From: Lachnospiraceae bacterium
GTDB taxonomy: Bacteria; Bacillota; Clostridia; Lachnospirales; Lachnospiraceae
Length of the DNA: 45,318 bases
NCBI GenBank assembly: GCA_017619975.1
Contig: JAFZRH010000007.1
Coordinates: forward strand, 1 to 45,318
Direction: 5' to 3'
The position numbers and the translations under genes were made by a program. The notes beneath the pieces were generated by a model. It ran no database searches. It saw only the letters and a program-made list of their open reading frames with translations, and was not told the DNA's origin. Below are positions 9,814 to 17,382 of the stretch, piece by piece; the stretch's first letter is position 1, and each line of letters starts with the position of its first letter.

Positions 9814-10503
9814 TTATGGCCGGTACGGCGGATATTCGCTCACCAGCAGACGGTACGGCGGCTCATCCTCCTCGACCGTCGGAAAGCGTCCCATCGGCGG
9901 GTCGAAATGATTGTCCGTTTCGTCGTCGTTGCATTCACTGACTTCCCCAATCAGGACGGGACCGGTCCCGGGTTCCACCAAAAAGTCGTGATAGAGACGC
10001 CGCGCGATATGGATGCTCTCTCCGGGCACAAGGCGGATCTGCCCGCCCGCCGGGACCGTAAGAAGGCGCCCGTCGCAGTGCACGGCAACGGCTGAAGATT
10101 CATCCACGCTTTCGTCCGGCAGCGACCAATTGACGCGGATCAGCAGATTCCCGCCGCCGCGGTTGATGATGTCTTCCGTTTTGTGCCAGTGAAAATGCCT
10201 GGGAGCGTACTGCCCTTCTTTTAAATACAGCAGTTTTTCCGCATAGACCTTCGGATACTTTTCCGCCAGAGCGCGGTTTCCGTTGCGGATCGTGATCAGC
10301 GAGAAGCCGATCCGGTCAAAGTCGCCCTGTCCGTAGTCGGTGATGTCCCAGCCCAGCCTGCAGTCGCGGATCTCATCGAATTCGGGGCCTTTCCGCGGCC
10401 ACTCCTCCGGTGAAAAATAACAGAACGGCGGAAGATAGCAATGCTCCCGCGCGCACACGGCTTCCATTTCCCGGATCGCCCGGTTGATCTCGGATCGTTT
10501 CAT
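9814..10503 (-). CDS. D-lyxose (D-mannose) ketol-isomerase
   Basis: A 229-residue cupin-type sugar isomerase that interconverts D-lyxose with D-xylulose and usually D-mannose with D-fructose, using a divalent metal. The call rests on an N-terminus of the family type (MKRSEINRAIREM), PPFCYFSPEEW, WDITDYGQGDF and the metal-binding block APRHFHWHKTEDIINRGGG, whose histidines and glutamate sit as expected. VPGESIHIARRLYHDF and IGEVSECNDDETDNHF complete the cupin barrel. Length is normal for the family. AAGGAG lies just before the ATG. It would feed pentulose or fructose into central metabolism; no kinase lies beside it. Confidence 0.92.
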   Translation of the reverse strand: MKRSEINRAIREMEAVCAREHCYLPPFCYFSPEEWPRKGPEFDEIRDCRLGWDITDYGQGDFDRIGFSLITIRNGNRALAEKYPKVYAEKLLYLKEGQYAPRHFHWHKTEDIINRGGGNLLIRVNWSLPDESVDESSAVAVHCDGRLLTVPAGGQIRLVPGESIHIARRLYHDFLVEPGTGPVLIGEVSECNDDETDNHFDPPMGRFPTVEEDEPPYRLLVSEYPPYRP

Positions 10504-10540
10504 TTTTTCTCCTTTTCGTCAGGCAGCCTTTTCTTCCGAT

Positions 10541-12028
10541 TTATGGCTTTTCCACTTTTCGGAACAGTCTCGCGCTCCAGAAATCCATGCCGAGCTCCTC
10601 CAGATAGAAATGCAGGATGGCTTTCCAGTTTTTGGTTGCCGTGCTCAGCAGGATATAATCCGCTTCTCCGGCCACGGCGCGCTCCGCAAAACGAAACAGC
10701 GCCTGTCCGATGCCCCGGGAGCGAAGCCGGGGCTTCACGTACAGCTCTTCGACCTCAAAAAACGGGGTACCGTCCGGCATGACCGAGCTTGCATTTTTTG
10801 CGAGCTCCCGATGGCCGAACAGATAGCCGACGGTCTCCTCTCCCTCTTCCGCCAGAAAAACGCGGTTTCCTTCGATATCCGCCGCCTCGTTCCGGCGGTA
10901 TCCGCGGCAGCTGTTTTCGGCTTCCCAGTCTTCGGAGAGCCGGATCAGCTCTTCCAGAAGGGCCGGGGAAAGCTCCGACTCCCGGCAGGAGTAATCCTCC
11001 GGATACTCAAAGCGGATGCACTGTTTTTCGGCGTCCGCGACCGCCGGGACGCCGAAGGGGATGATGCAGCGCGGCGTCGCATGACCGACGTTGACGTTGA
11101 AGAGGATCGGAAGCTCGGGCCTGTCAATCACCCGCACCAGCAGCTTCTTATATTCTTCAGCATATTTCTCGTCCATGGGCTTGCCCGCCAGAACGCCGGC
11201 GACCCGATCGAACAGGCCGAAGCGCTTTAAGGCCAGCAGCATTTTTTCGTACAGAGCGGGGTCCGGCTGCTCCTGGCTGGTTTCCAAAAGCAGGATCCGG
11301 CCCTCCCAGTCTTCCGGCGACGGGAACAGTCCGTACTGCCCGCAGAGACTGACCGTGTCCGGATAGCGGTCGTTATTGAAGATATCGTACATTGATTCCA
11401 GGCAGCCGCCCAGAATCTTCCCCCGGAAAACCGGCGCTCCCTGCAGCAGCTCAAAGCCCCGGTTCGCATGGCGGATCCGCGGGATCCCGATCTGGCTCTC
11501 GTCGAAAGCCTTTCTTTCCTCGTACCAGACCTCGCTCGGCCGGATCTCCCGGATGCGGCCCGCGGTGATCAGTTCCTCCAGAAAGTGCCGGCTGTAGGGG
11601 AGCATATCGTTTTCCAGCTCGCAGACATCCGCCAGGAAGGACTGGCCGTAAAAAGTCTTCAGCCCCAGCTTGTGCAGCATCAGATGGTTTATCGTGCTGT
11701 CCGAAAAGCCGAGAAAGACCTTGTCGCAAAGCGCCTGCTGCAGCCGCCCGCCGTCAAACAGATAGGGCAGCAGGCGATAGGTGTCGTCTCCGCCGATCGC
11801 GCAGAGGATCATATCGACGTCCGGATCCGAAAACGCTTCGATCAGGTCTGCCGCCCGGTCCTCCGGATGCGCCTTTATATAGTCCCGCCCCTTCAGCGCA
11901 TGGGCGCCGAAGCTGACGCGAAGCCCCATGTCCTCCAGACGCTTTACCCCTATCTTCACCTCGTGCGCCACGAAAGGCTCGCCGATGGTTCCGGCGGACA
12001 AACTGACGATTCTTACCGTTTTTACCAT
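10541..12028 (-). CDS. S66 LD-carboxypeptidase/MccF-like peptidase fused to a GNAT acetyltransferase
   Basis: A 495-residue two-domain cytoplasmic protein. Residues about 1-340 are an S66 serine peptidase, the family of LdcA (muropeptide L,D-carboxypeptidase) and MccF (hydrolysis of microcin C-type toxins). Visible marks are CAIGGDDTYRLLPYL, the nucleophile elbow GFSDST with Ser109, the Glu in LLLETSQ and the His in NVGHATPRCIIPFG, so the Ser-Glu-His triad appears complete. Residues about 345-495 are a GNAT domain with EVEELYVKPRLRSRGIGQAL and a late STATKNWKAILHFYLEELGM. GGAGG lies close before the ATG. The two domains could detoxify one substrate in two ways, or the GNAT part may have an unrelated target. 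Confidence 0.88.
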   Translation of the reverse strand: MVKTVRIVSLSAGTIGEPFVAHEVKIGVKRLEDMGLRVSFGAHALKGRDYIKAHPEDRAADLIEAFSDPDVDMILCAIGGDDTYRLLPYLFDGGRLQQALCDKVFLGFSDSTINHLMLHKLGLKTFYGQSFLADVCELENDMLPYSRHFLEELITAGRIREIRPSEVWYEERKAFDESQIGIPRIRHANRGFELLQGAPVFRGKILGGCLESMYDIFNNDRYPDTVSLCGQYGLFPSPEDWEGRILLLETSQEQPDPALYEKMLLALKRFGLFDRVAGVLAGKPMDEKYAEEYKKLLVRVIDRPELPILFNVNVGHATPRCIIPFGVPAVADAEKQCIRFEYPEDYSCRESELSPALLEELIRLSEDWEAENSCRGYRRNEAADIEGNRVFLAEEGEETVGYLFGHRELAKNASSVMPDGTPFFEVEELYVKPRLRSRGIGQALFRFAERAVAGEADYILLSTATKNWKAILHFYLEELGMDFWSARLFRKVEKP

Positions 12029-12044
12029 TTCGCCTCCCGGCTTT

Positions 12045-12665
12045 TCAGCCTTTCTTTAAGGGGACCCAGATACCGACGCGCATCTCACCCTCGCCGTCTT
12101 CCGGCGGAAGATAGACCTCGATATCGTAGTCGCCCGCCAGCGTATAACCCTGAAGGGCCGGCAGCCACTCGGACCAGATCCGGGTATTCGTATCCTGCAG
12201 CGTTTCGATCGTACAGGGAAACTGCGCCCACAGGCTCCCGGGGATCACGCGGGTCCCGCAGCCCTCCGGGATCTCCTCCCAGGGGAAATACAGATCCGCG
12301 ATCCAGTAATCAAAGTTTTTCCCTTCCGTGCCGATGCAGACGCCGAAGGTCCCCATGATGGAGCGCTTTTCTCCCTGCGCCATCCATTCGTCCCAGAATT
12401 TCGGGATTTCCTGATAGCTGGTATCCGAATGAAACGGTCTTTTCACGCCGACGATCGTAAACGGTGCTTTTTCCACGATGCTATACTCTAACATGCTTCC
12501 ACCCTCCATGGTGATTTTGATATGCAGCGGCGCGAAGGAACGGATCGGGGCCCCCGCTTCTTTGGCCTGGGACGGCGTGATGCCGTGAAACTTCTGGAAA
12601 GCTTTCGCAAAGCTGTCCGGAGAATCATAGCCGTACTTCAAGGCGATATCGATCCAGCCCTGCAT
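12045..12665 (-). CDS. N-terminally short AraC-type regulator with GyrI-like effector domain
   Basis: A 206-residue protein. It begins in the second helix-turn-helix of an AraC-type DNA-binding domain (IALKYGYDSPDSFAKAFQKF, then HGITPSQAK) and continues with a complete GyrI-like small-molecule binding domain (about 55-206, with VGVKRPF, FGVCIG and WAQFPCTIETLQDTNTRIW). The first helix-turn-helix, about 70-90 residues in full-length relatives, is absent. No matching frame was seen upstream, and the ATG has its own AGGAG and an extended -10. It is either a remnant that found a new start or a short regulator or ligand-binding protein. It lies 16 bp before the S66-GNAT gene. Confidence 0.8.
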   Translation of the reverse strand: MQGWIDIALKYGYDSPDSFAKAFQKFHGITPSQAKEAGAPIRSFAPLHIKITMEGGSMLEYSIVEKAPFTIVGVKRPFHSDTSYQEIPKFWDEWMAQGEKRSIMGTFGVCIGTEGKNFDYWIADLYFPWEEIPEGCGTRVIPGSLWAQFPCTIETLQDTNTRIWSEWLPALQGYTLAGDYDIEVYLPPEDGEGEMRVGIWVPLKKG

Positions 12666-12698
12666 CCCGGTAAGCTCCTTTCGCTTGTTGCGGTTTCA

Positions 12699-12707
12699 AG
12701 TATAGCA
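12699..12707 (-). promoter_or_regulatory. Extended -10 promoter of the short AraC-type gene
   Basis: On the minus strand TGC-TATACT (12699-12707) is an extended -10 element, 34 bp upstream of the ATG. No convincing -35 hexamer is seen at 17 bases, which is usual for extended -10 promoters. Confidence 0.5.
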
Positions 12708-12740
12708 CGGTTTCAAAACGGCGCCCGACTTTTTGTGCTC

Positions 12741-13619
12741 TCATAAGTCGAACAGGCTGATCTGCCGGAAGCACTCCGGCAGCTCGTACAGAAAGCGGAA
12801 GCATTCGTCCGGATCCGAGAGGATCCCGTTCTCTTCACAGATTTTGCGGAAGATCCGCTGCAAGGCCGCCGCGTTGGGGCTCGGCAGTTCATAGGCATTG
12901 CCGTAGCGCTCGATATAACGCTGCTTTAAGCCCGGAAAATGCCTGTCCAGTGCCGCGTAGTAATACTCCCGGTCGCCTTCCCGCAGCGTCATCCCCATGC
13001 CGAAGTCGATGACGCCCTTTACGCCGACCCGGACGCATTCTTCGAGGATGCTGCGAACATTCTCTTCGGTGTCGTTGATGAAGGGCAGGATCGGGGTCAG
13101 CCACACGACGGTCGGGATGCCTCTTTTCTGCATCTCCTCCAGGACTTCGATGCGGCGCTTCGTATTGCACACGTTCGGCTCCAGGATGCGGCAGAGTTCG
13201 TCGTCGTAGGTGGTGAGCGTCATCTGCACCACACATTTCGCGGAGCGGTTGATCTCGTCCAGCAGATCGATATCGCGCAGGATGCGGTCGGATTTGGTCT
13301 GGATCGCCGCGCCGAAGCCGTATTGCAGGATGATCTCAAGGCAGCGCCTTGTCAGCCCCAGCTGCTCTTCGCAGTGCATATAGGGGTCCGACATCGAGCC
13401 CGTGCCGATCATGCTTTTGCGCCGTTTGGCCTTTAATTCTTTTTCCAGAAGCTCCGGCGCGTTGCGCTTTACTTCGATATCTTCAAAGGGATGCGTGAAC
13501 TGATAGCATTTGCTGCGGCTGTCGCAGTAAATGCAGCCGTGCGAACAGCCCCTGTAAATATTCATGCCCAGCCGGCCGCCGCTCCCGTGAAGGATCCCCT
13601 TTGCTTCCGTAAAATGCAT
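12741..13619 (-). CDS. Radical SAM protein of the spore photoproduct lyase-like family
   Basis: A 292-residue iron-sulfur enzyme. The [4Fe-4S] cluster motif is CSHGCIYC (C-x3-C-x2-C) within GMNIYRGCSHGCIYCDSRSK, the layout of SPL-like proteins of the Rv2578c group. Further blocks are GTGSMSDPYMHCEE, QTKSDRILRDIDLL, TLTTYDDELCRILEP, VVWLTPILPFINDTEEN and a C-terminal helical region. The reaction is unknown; this group is widespread and mostly uncharacterised, and should not be equated with true DNA photoproduct lyase. I chose the ATG at 13617-13619 because relatives start with the equivalent of MHFTEAKGIL and an AGGAA precedes it. The frame stays open to 13700. Confidence 0.88.
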   Translation of the reverse strand: MHFTEAKGILHGSGGRLGMNIYRGCSHGCIYCDSRSKCYQFTHPFEDIEVKRNAPELLEKELKAKRRKSMIGTGSMSDPYMHCEEQLGLTRRCLEIILQYGFGAAIQTKSDRILRDIDLLDEINRSAKCVVQMTLTTYDDELCRILEPNVCNTKRRIEVLEEMQKRGIPTVVWLTPILPFINDTEENVRSILEECVRVGVKGVIDFGMGMTLREGDREYYYAALDRHFPGLKQRYIERYGNAYELPSPNAAALQRIFRKICEENGILSDPDECFRFLYELPECFRQISLFDL

Positions 13620-13756
13620 ACGCTGCTTTCCTGCTTTTTGATGTTTTCGCGCGGTCGCTTCTATACGCTCGTTCCTGCACTGCCTTTCCTGTGCATTCAT
13701 TCCCGAGCGCTTGTCCCCGTGCGTTTTTATGGTTTCTTTACGTGTTCCGCCCGCGC

Positions 13757-14860
13757 TCAGCCGACCAGATAGTCCTTCGGATCCGTCTCGGGGCAGAGTC
13801 TCGAGCAGATTTCGCAGACCTCATGGAAGTTTTCGAGCGCGATCTCGACCGATCCGGCCGCCAGATTTTCCTCATAGTGCAGAACTTCCGGCTCGCCCGG
13901 CATGTAGATGCGCTCAAAGCCCGGCGCCAGCGGCGCCGCCTTCAATTCGTCGATATAAGCGTCCAGCCGGCTCTTGAACTCCTCCGGATCCATGTAGTAC
14001 GAGATATCGATGGCCCCGAAGGCGTGGCAGATGCCGGGGCCTTCATGCAGGCGTTCCGGCGCGATGCTCGTGATGGGCCGCACTTCCAGCCCGGAGCAGC
14101 CTCCGCTCAGGAGCCCGCAGAGGATATCGATGGCCAGGCAGATGCCGGAGCCCTTGTAGTTGCGGTCCGCGCCGAGCGGCAGGCAGTAGCCGGTGAGGGC
14201 TTTGTTCGGGTCCGTGGTCGGATAGCCGTCCCTATCGCAGGCCCAGCCGAGCGGGATCTCCTTGCCCTCGCGGGCGCAGTTGACGATATTGCCGCGCGCC
14301 ACGACGCTGGTCGCCATGTCCAGCACGAAATCGTGATTCTTCGCGCAGGGGAAGGCGATCGAGAGCGGATTCGTGCCGGTGCAGGCCTTCATGGAGCCGT
14401 AATGCGCCACGAACGGCAGCGTATTCGTAAAGGCCAGGCCGATCATGCCTTCCTTCAAAGCCATCATCGAATAGTAGGCCGCAACGCCGTAGTGCGAGCT
14501 GTTCCGTACCGTGCAGAAAGCCATCCCGCCCTTTTTCGCCTTCTCGATGGTCTTCTTCATCGCGAAGGTGGAGGTGTGGGCGCCGAGCCCGTTGTGACCG
14601 TCGATCACCAGCGCGCCGCCGCGCTCGCTCACGATTTCCGGCTCGCCCTGTGCCAGGATGAATCCCTTGCCGACCTGCGTCGTATACTGCTTCATCCGGG
14701 CCATGCCGTGCGAATTGGTGCCCCGCAGATCCGCGAACAGCAGGTTGTCGGTCACTTCCGCCGCGCAGGCGTCCTTCATCCCGAGCGCCCGGAAGGCGGC
14801 CATACAGACCTTCTTATACCCTTCCAGCGAGATCCTTACACTTTCAAACTGAACTGCCAT
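13757..14860 (-). CDS. Malate/L-lactate dehydrogenase family oxidoreductase (Ldh_2)
   Basis: A 367-residue NAD(P)H-dependent 2-hydroxyacid dehydrogenase of the family that includes ureidoglycolate, sulfolactate, 2,3-diketo-L-gulonate and delta-1-piperideine-2-carboxylate reductases. Typical blocks are LLFADLRGTNSHGMARM (conserved S-H-G), VDGHNGLG-like DGHNGLGA, VRNSSHYGVAAYYSM with the SSHYG site, and TGTNPLSIAFP. DMATSVVARGNI and GSGICLAIDILCGLLSGG close the family pattern. Length is normal. AAGGAGG precedes the ATG. The specific substrate cannot be read from sequence, and neighbours do not decide it. Confidence 0.9.
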   Translation of the reverse strand: MAVQFESVRISLEGYKKVCMAAFRALGMKDACAAEVTDNLLFADLRGTNSHGMARMKQYTTQVGKGFILAQGEPEIVSERGGALVIDGHNGLGAHTSTFAMKKTIEKAKKGGMAFCTVRNSSHYGVAAYYSMMALKEGMIGLAFTNTLPFVAHYGSMKACTGTNPLSIAFPCAKNHDFVLDMATSVVARGNIVNCAREGKEIPLGWACDRDGYPTTDPNKALTGYCLPLGADRNYKGSGICLAIDILCGLLSGGCSGLEVRPITSIAPERLHEGPGICHAFGAIDISYYMDPEEFKSRLDAYIDELKAAPLAPGFERIYMPGEPEVLHYEENLAAGSVEIALENFHEVCEICSRLCPETDPKDYLVG

Positions 14861-14948
14861 ATTTTCCTCCTTGTCAGACGGCTTCCGGAACCGCCTGATT
14901 CCCTGTTGTTTTTCCTTGAAATCCTGCCGGGCTCCGTCCCGATGCAGG

Positions 14949-15752
14949 TCACAGTTTTTTCAGTTCTTCCTTCGCCGTGTCGGCGATCTCGGTGCGGTAT
15001 TCCCAGCTTCTGGTCCGGGAAGCATTATCCACCAGCTGCGCCAGATGTTCTTTTACCTGTGCACTCTTAAACCTGGGCAGCATCTTTGTGAGCCGCTTCG
15101 CCTGCTTCCACCATTGAATATTGCCGACGCCGCCGTAGGAGCAGCGGGCCAGAAAGCCGAAAATGACGGCTTCCGCGGCATCGCCTTCCGCCAGCAGCTT
15201 CTTTTCCATTTCATCCAGTTCGGATTCGTCCAGACTCAGGCTGACGTAAGAAGCAAAGTCGGCCACCGTTCGGTTCAGATCCACCCCGGGCTTGTAGCCG
15301 CAGTATTCACAGACACCGTTTGTATAGAAATGTTCGGAAAATTCTATCTTGCCGCAGATCGTGCAGACGCCTTTATGCTTCGCGGCGCGCGGCGTGTATG
15401 TGTAATCATAGACGTGGCCGAAATCCTTGACAGTATCGACCCAGCCGCAGTCCGCGCAGGTACAGCTGCGGTGCTCCTTCGATCCGACGGTCACGTGCGG
15501 GTCGAAAACATACGGGAAGCGGTGTCCATTCAGGTCCAGAACCGTCCGCGTTGCGCCGCAGACTTCGCATTTGCAGCCGCGTCCGACGTGATTCCATGTA
15601 TGGCGGACAGGCCCTTCCGCCCCGCAGCGGGAACATATGCTCTGACAGCTTCCCTCAACGGATTTAAAATCATGTCCCTCATTCCGAACCGCGCCGCAGC
15701 GTTCGCAAAGGCAGCCGTTCCATTTATGACCGAACAGACAACTCAGCTTCAT
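14949..15752 (-). CDS. Protein with six His...CxxC (zinc-ribbon-like) modules and a helical C-terminus
   Basis: A 267-residue protein of unrecognised family. The N-terminal 155 residues hold six repeats, each with His-aromatic or Gly-His followed by CxxC-G: CLCERCG, ICSRCG, CKCEVCG, CTCADCG, CTICG and CEYCG. Each could bind zinc. The spacing between modules varies (about 14 to 40 residues). The C-terminal 110 residues are helical and Leu/Lys-rich (LDEMEKKLLAEGDAAEAVIF, then AKRLTKMLPRFKSAQVKEHL). No signal peptide or membrane helix is seen. AGGAGG precedes the ATG and a sigma-A promoter lies about 95 bp upstream. Function is unknown; a nucleic-acid or protein scaffold is possible. Confidence 0.8.
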   Translation of the reverse strand: MKLSCLFGHKWNGCLCERCGAVRNEGHDFKSVEGSCQSICSRCGAEGPVRHTWNHVGRGCKCEVCGATRTVLDLNGHRFPYVFDPHVTVGSKEHRSCTCADCGWVDTVKDFGHVYDYTYTPRAAKHKGVCTICGKIEFSEHFYTNGVCEYCGYKPGVDLNRTVADFASYVSLSLDESELDEMEKKLLAEGDAAEAVIFGFLARCSYGGVGNIQWWKQAKRLTKMLPRFKSAQVKEHLAQLVDNASRTRSWEYRTEIADTAKEELKKL

Positions 15753-15846
15753 GGCAGGATCCTCCTGTATTTATTTTCATGATTACGATATGGCCGAAAC
15801 CGATCGGAGCCTGTGTCAGATCGTTCTGCCCCGCCTCGCTGAAAAC

Positions 15847-15876
15847 ATTATACAACGGACCGGCGGCGCGGGGCAA
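15847..15876 (-). promoter_or_regulatory. Promoter of the six-module Cys-rich gene
   Basis: On the minus strand, -35 TTGCCC (15871-15876), an 18-base spacer and a consensus -10 TATAAT (15847-15852). The predicted leader is about 90 nt. Confidence 0.6.
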
Positions 15877-15899
15877 GGAGCAGATCGTATCGCCTGATC

Positions 15900-16334
15900 C
15901 TATATTGCTTTCCTGAAGCAGATGATCCGATTGGCTTCTTCAAATCCCAAAGACAGATGGAACCGTAAGCTGTCTTCATTGTCCAATTCACAGTCGCTGG
16001 CAAATTCTGTGCAGCCCTTCTCTTTCGCCCACTTTTCACATTCCGCAAGCAGCGCGGACGCATATCCCTTCCGCCGATACGGACCCGACACAAAAATTCC
16101 CTCGAGATATCCGACCGGAGAGCTGTCGGTTCCTTCCACATAATCGTGCCGCAGCTGACATTGAGCGAAGGCAATCGGCTCCTTTTCAGCCCATTCGATA
16201 AAGCAGGCCGTCTCATCATTCCTTACCAGTTCGTGGAACTCTTCTGCCAATTCCTTCGGATCATGGTCCGTCCACATTTGAACGGCCAGGCCAGCCAGCA
16301 CTTCCGCATCTTCCGTTGTCGCTTTTTTGATCAT
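15900..16334 (-). CDS. Aminoglycoside 6'-N-acetyltransferase-like GNAT protein
   Basis: A 144-residue single-domain GNAT. It follows the pattern of the AAC(6')-I group represented by AAC(6')-Iy: an early MW..HDPKEL, then FIEWAEKEPIAFAQ, RHDYVEGTDSSPVGYLEGIF, the acetyl-CoA loop YRRKGYASALL and the ending ASDCELDNEDSLRFHLSLGF. The RHDYVxGxDSSPVxxLEGIF block is very distinctive of that group. It would acetylate the 6'-amino group of kanamycin- or tobramycin-type drugs, but many chromosomal members act on other substrates and resistance cannot be assumed. I chose ATG 16332-16334 behind AGGAGG; the longer frame to 16388 lacks this. It follows the methyltransferase gene by 50 bp. Confidence 0.85.
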   Translation of the reverse strand: MIKKATTEDAEVLAGLAVQMWTDHDPKELAEEFHELVRNDETACFIEWAEKEPIAFAQCQLRHDYVEGTDSSPVGYLEGIFVSGPYRRKGYASALLAECEKWAKEKGCTEFASDCELDNEDSLRFHLSLGFEEANRIICFRKAI

Positions 16335-16384
16335 CCGTGACCTCCTGTCCTGTACGTTCCGCTGCACAATCCGCCTCTGTGATT

Positions 16385-17158
16385 TCATCCTTTCTCAGCC
16401 TGATGTTTCCGGGCGATGAGCCGGTACCACTCGATCTTATGAAAGTCCGTTTCGGGAACGGAACAGGGGAAGGGACGCACGCACACCGATCCGTAGCCGA
16501 GTGCGGAAAGCTTGTCCGTGACCAGTTTCAGCGGGAACGGGTGATAGTGTTCCTCAAAGATCTCCTTCTGAACGATCTTATTCTCCTGTTCAAAGGTGTA
16601 CAGCAGATTGAAGGTGATCGAACCGTCCGCGTTGTGATCCCAGACCTGGACCAGATTGATCCTCGTTCCGTCGCGGAAGAAGGGGTTGTAGACATAGAAG
16701 CGCTGCTTTTCCTGCAGGATCATTTCCCAGTTTCGGGAGTCAAAGCAGAAGTATCCGCCCGGTCTGATCAGCGCATCCATTTGTTCGATCGTTTTCAGAA
16801 CGTCCCCGTTGGACACGTATCCCAGCGCATTCCCCGTGCTGGCCACGCAGTCAAACTGCATGCCCTTCCAGCAGGCAAGATCCCGAAAATCGCTGCCTTC
16901 CAGCCGGACCGGCTTTTGCTTTGCCAGGGCCTTTTTTCGGCATCGGGAAAGCATTTCTTCGCTGAGGTCGGATCCGAAGACCTCGATGCCAAGCTCCTGC
17001 AGCGGCAGCGTCATGCCGCCCGTCCCGATGCTGACGTCAAGAAAAGTGCGTATCTGCCTGTCTCCGAGGAACTGTTTCCAGTCCTCCCGGATGATCTCGG
17101 TTCTTTTTTCGCTTTCGATCAGATCGTAAATATCTGCCCGTTCATACAGACTGCTCAT
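16385..17158 (-). CDS. Class I SAM-dependent methyltransferase
   Basis: A 257-residue Rossmann-fold methyltransferase. Motif I is FLDVSIGTGGMTLPL, the acidic end of strand 2 is FGSDLSEEML, motif II is EGSDFRDL and motif IV is FDCVASTGNALGYV, with GGYFCFDSRNWE following. These match the Methyltransf_25-like group of small-molecule methyltransferases; the substrate is unknown. Start choice is uncertain: ATG 17156-17158 (MSSLYERADIYDLI) has GAGAG upstream and fits family starts, while ATG 17174-17176 and the first in-frame ATG at 17215 are alternatives. It is followed 50 bp later by the AAC(6')-like gene, probably on one transcript. Confidence 0.87.
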   Translation of the reverse strand: MSSLYERADIYDLIESEKRTEIIREDWKQFLGDRQIRTFLDVSIGTGGMTLPLQELGIEVFGSDLSEEMLSRCRKKALAKQKPVRLEGSDFRDLACWKGMQFDCVASTGNALGYVSNGDVLKTIEQMDALIRPGGYFCFDSRNWEMILQEKQRFYVYNPFFRDGTRINLVQVWDHNADGSITFNLLYTFEQENKIVQKEIFEEHYHPFPLKLVTDKLSALGYGSVCVRPFPCSVPETDFHKIEWYRLIARKHQAEKG

Positions 17159-17382
17159 TTCCGGCTCTCTTTTCATAGCGTTCTTTCTCGTCCATGATAT
17201 CATAGATCTTGTCACAATTGAGCAGGATCCGGAAAATATTGTCTGCTGTCAGCTGATCATACCTTTTTCATATGACCTTCTTGAAGAGAAGAGCGATTTT
17301 ATGCTGTCTTTTGAGTACAGAAACGGATTTTTACCGTACGTGTCAGGTTTCCTGACGGCCAGGCGGGTTGCCCGTTTCTTTT

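Noticed and set aside
11780-11800. Loss of the catalytic serine in the S66 peptidase, because GGDD is followed by Thr83
   Set aside because: The nucleophile of the family lies in the later G-x-S-D elbow, present here as GFSDST with Ser109; the Glu and His are also present.
13691-15070. A 459-codon open frame on the plus strand
   Set aside because: It runs opposite the Ldh_2-family dehydrogenase and the end of the Cys-rich gene, has no start signal and no family resemblance.
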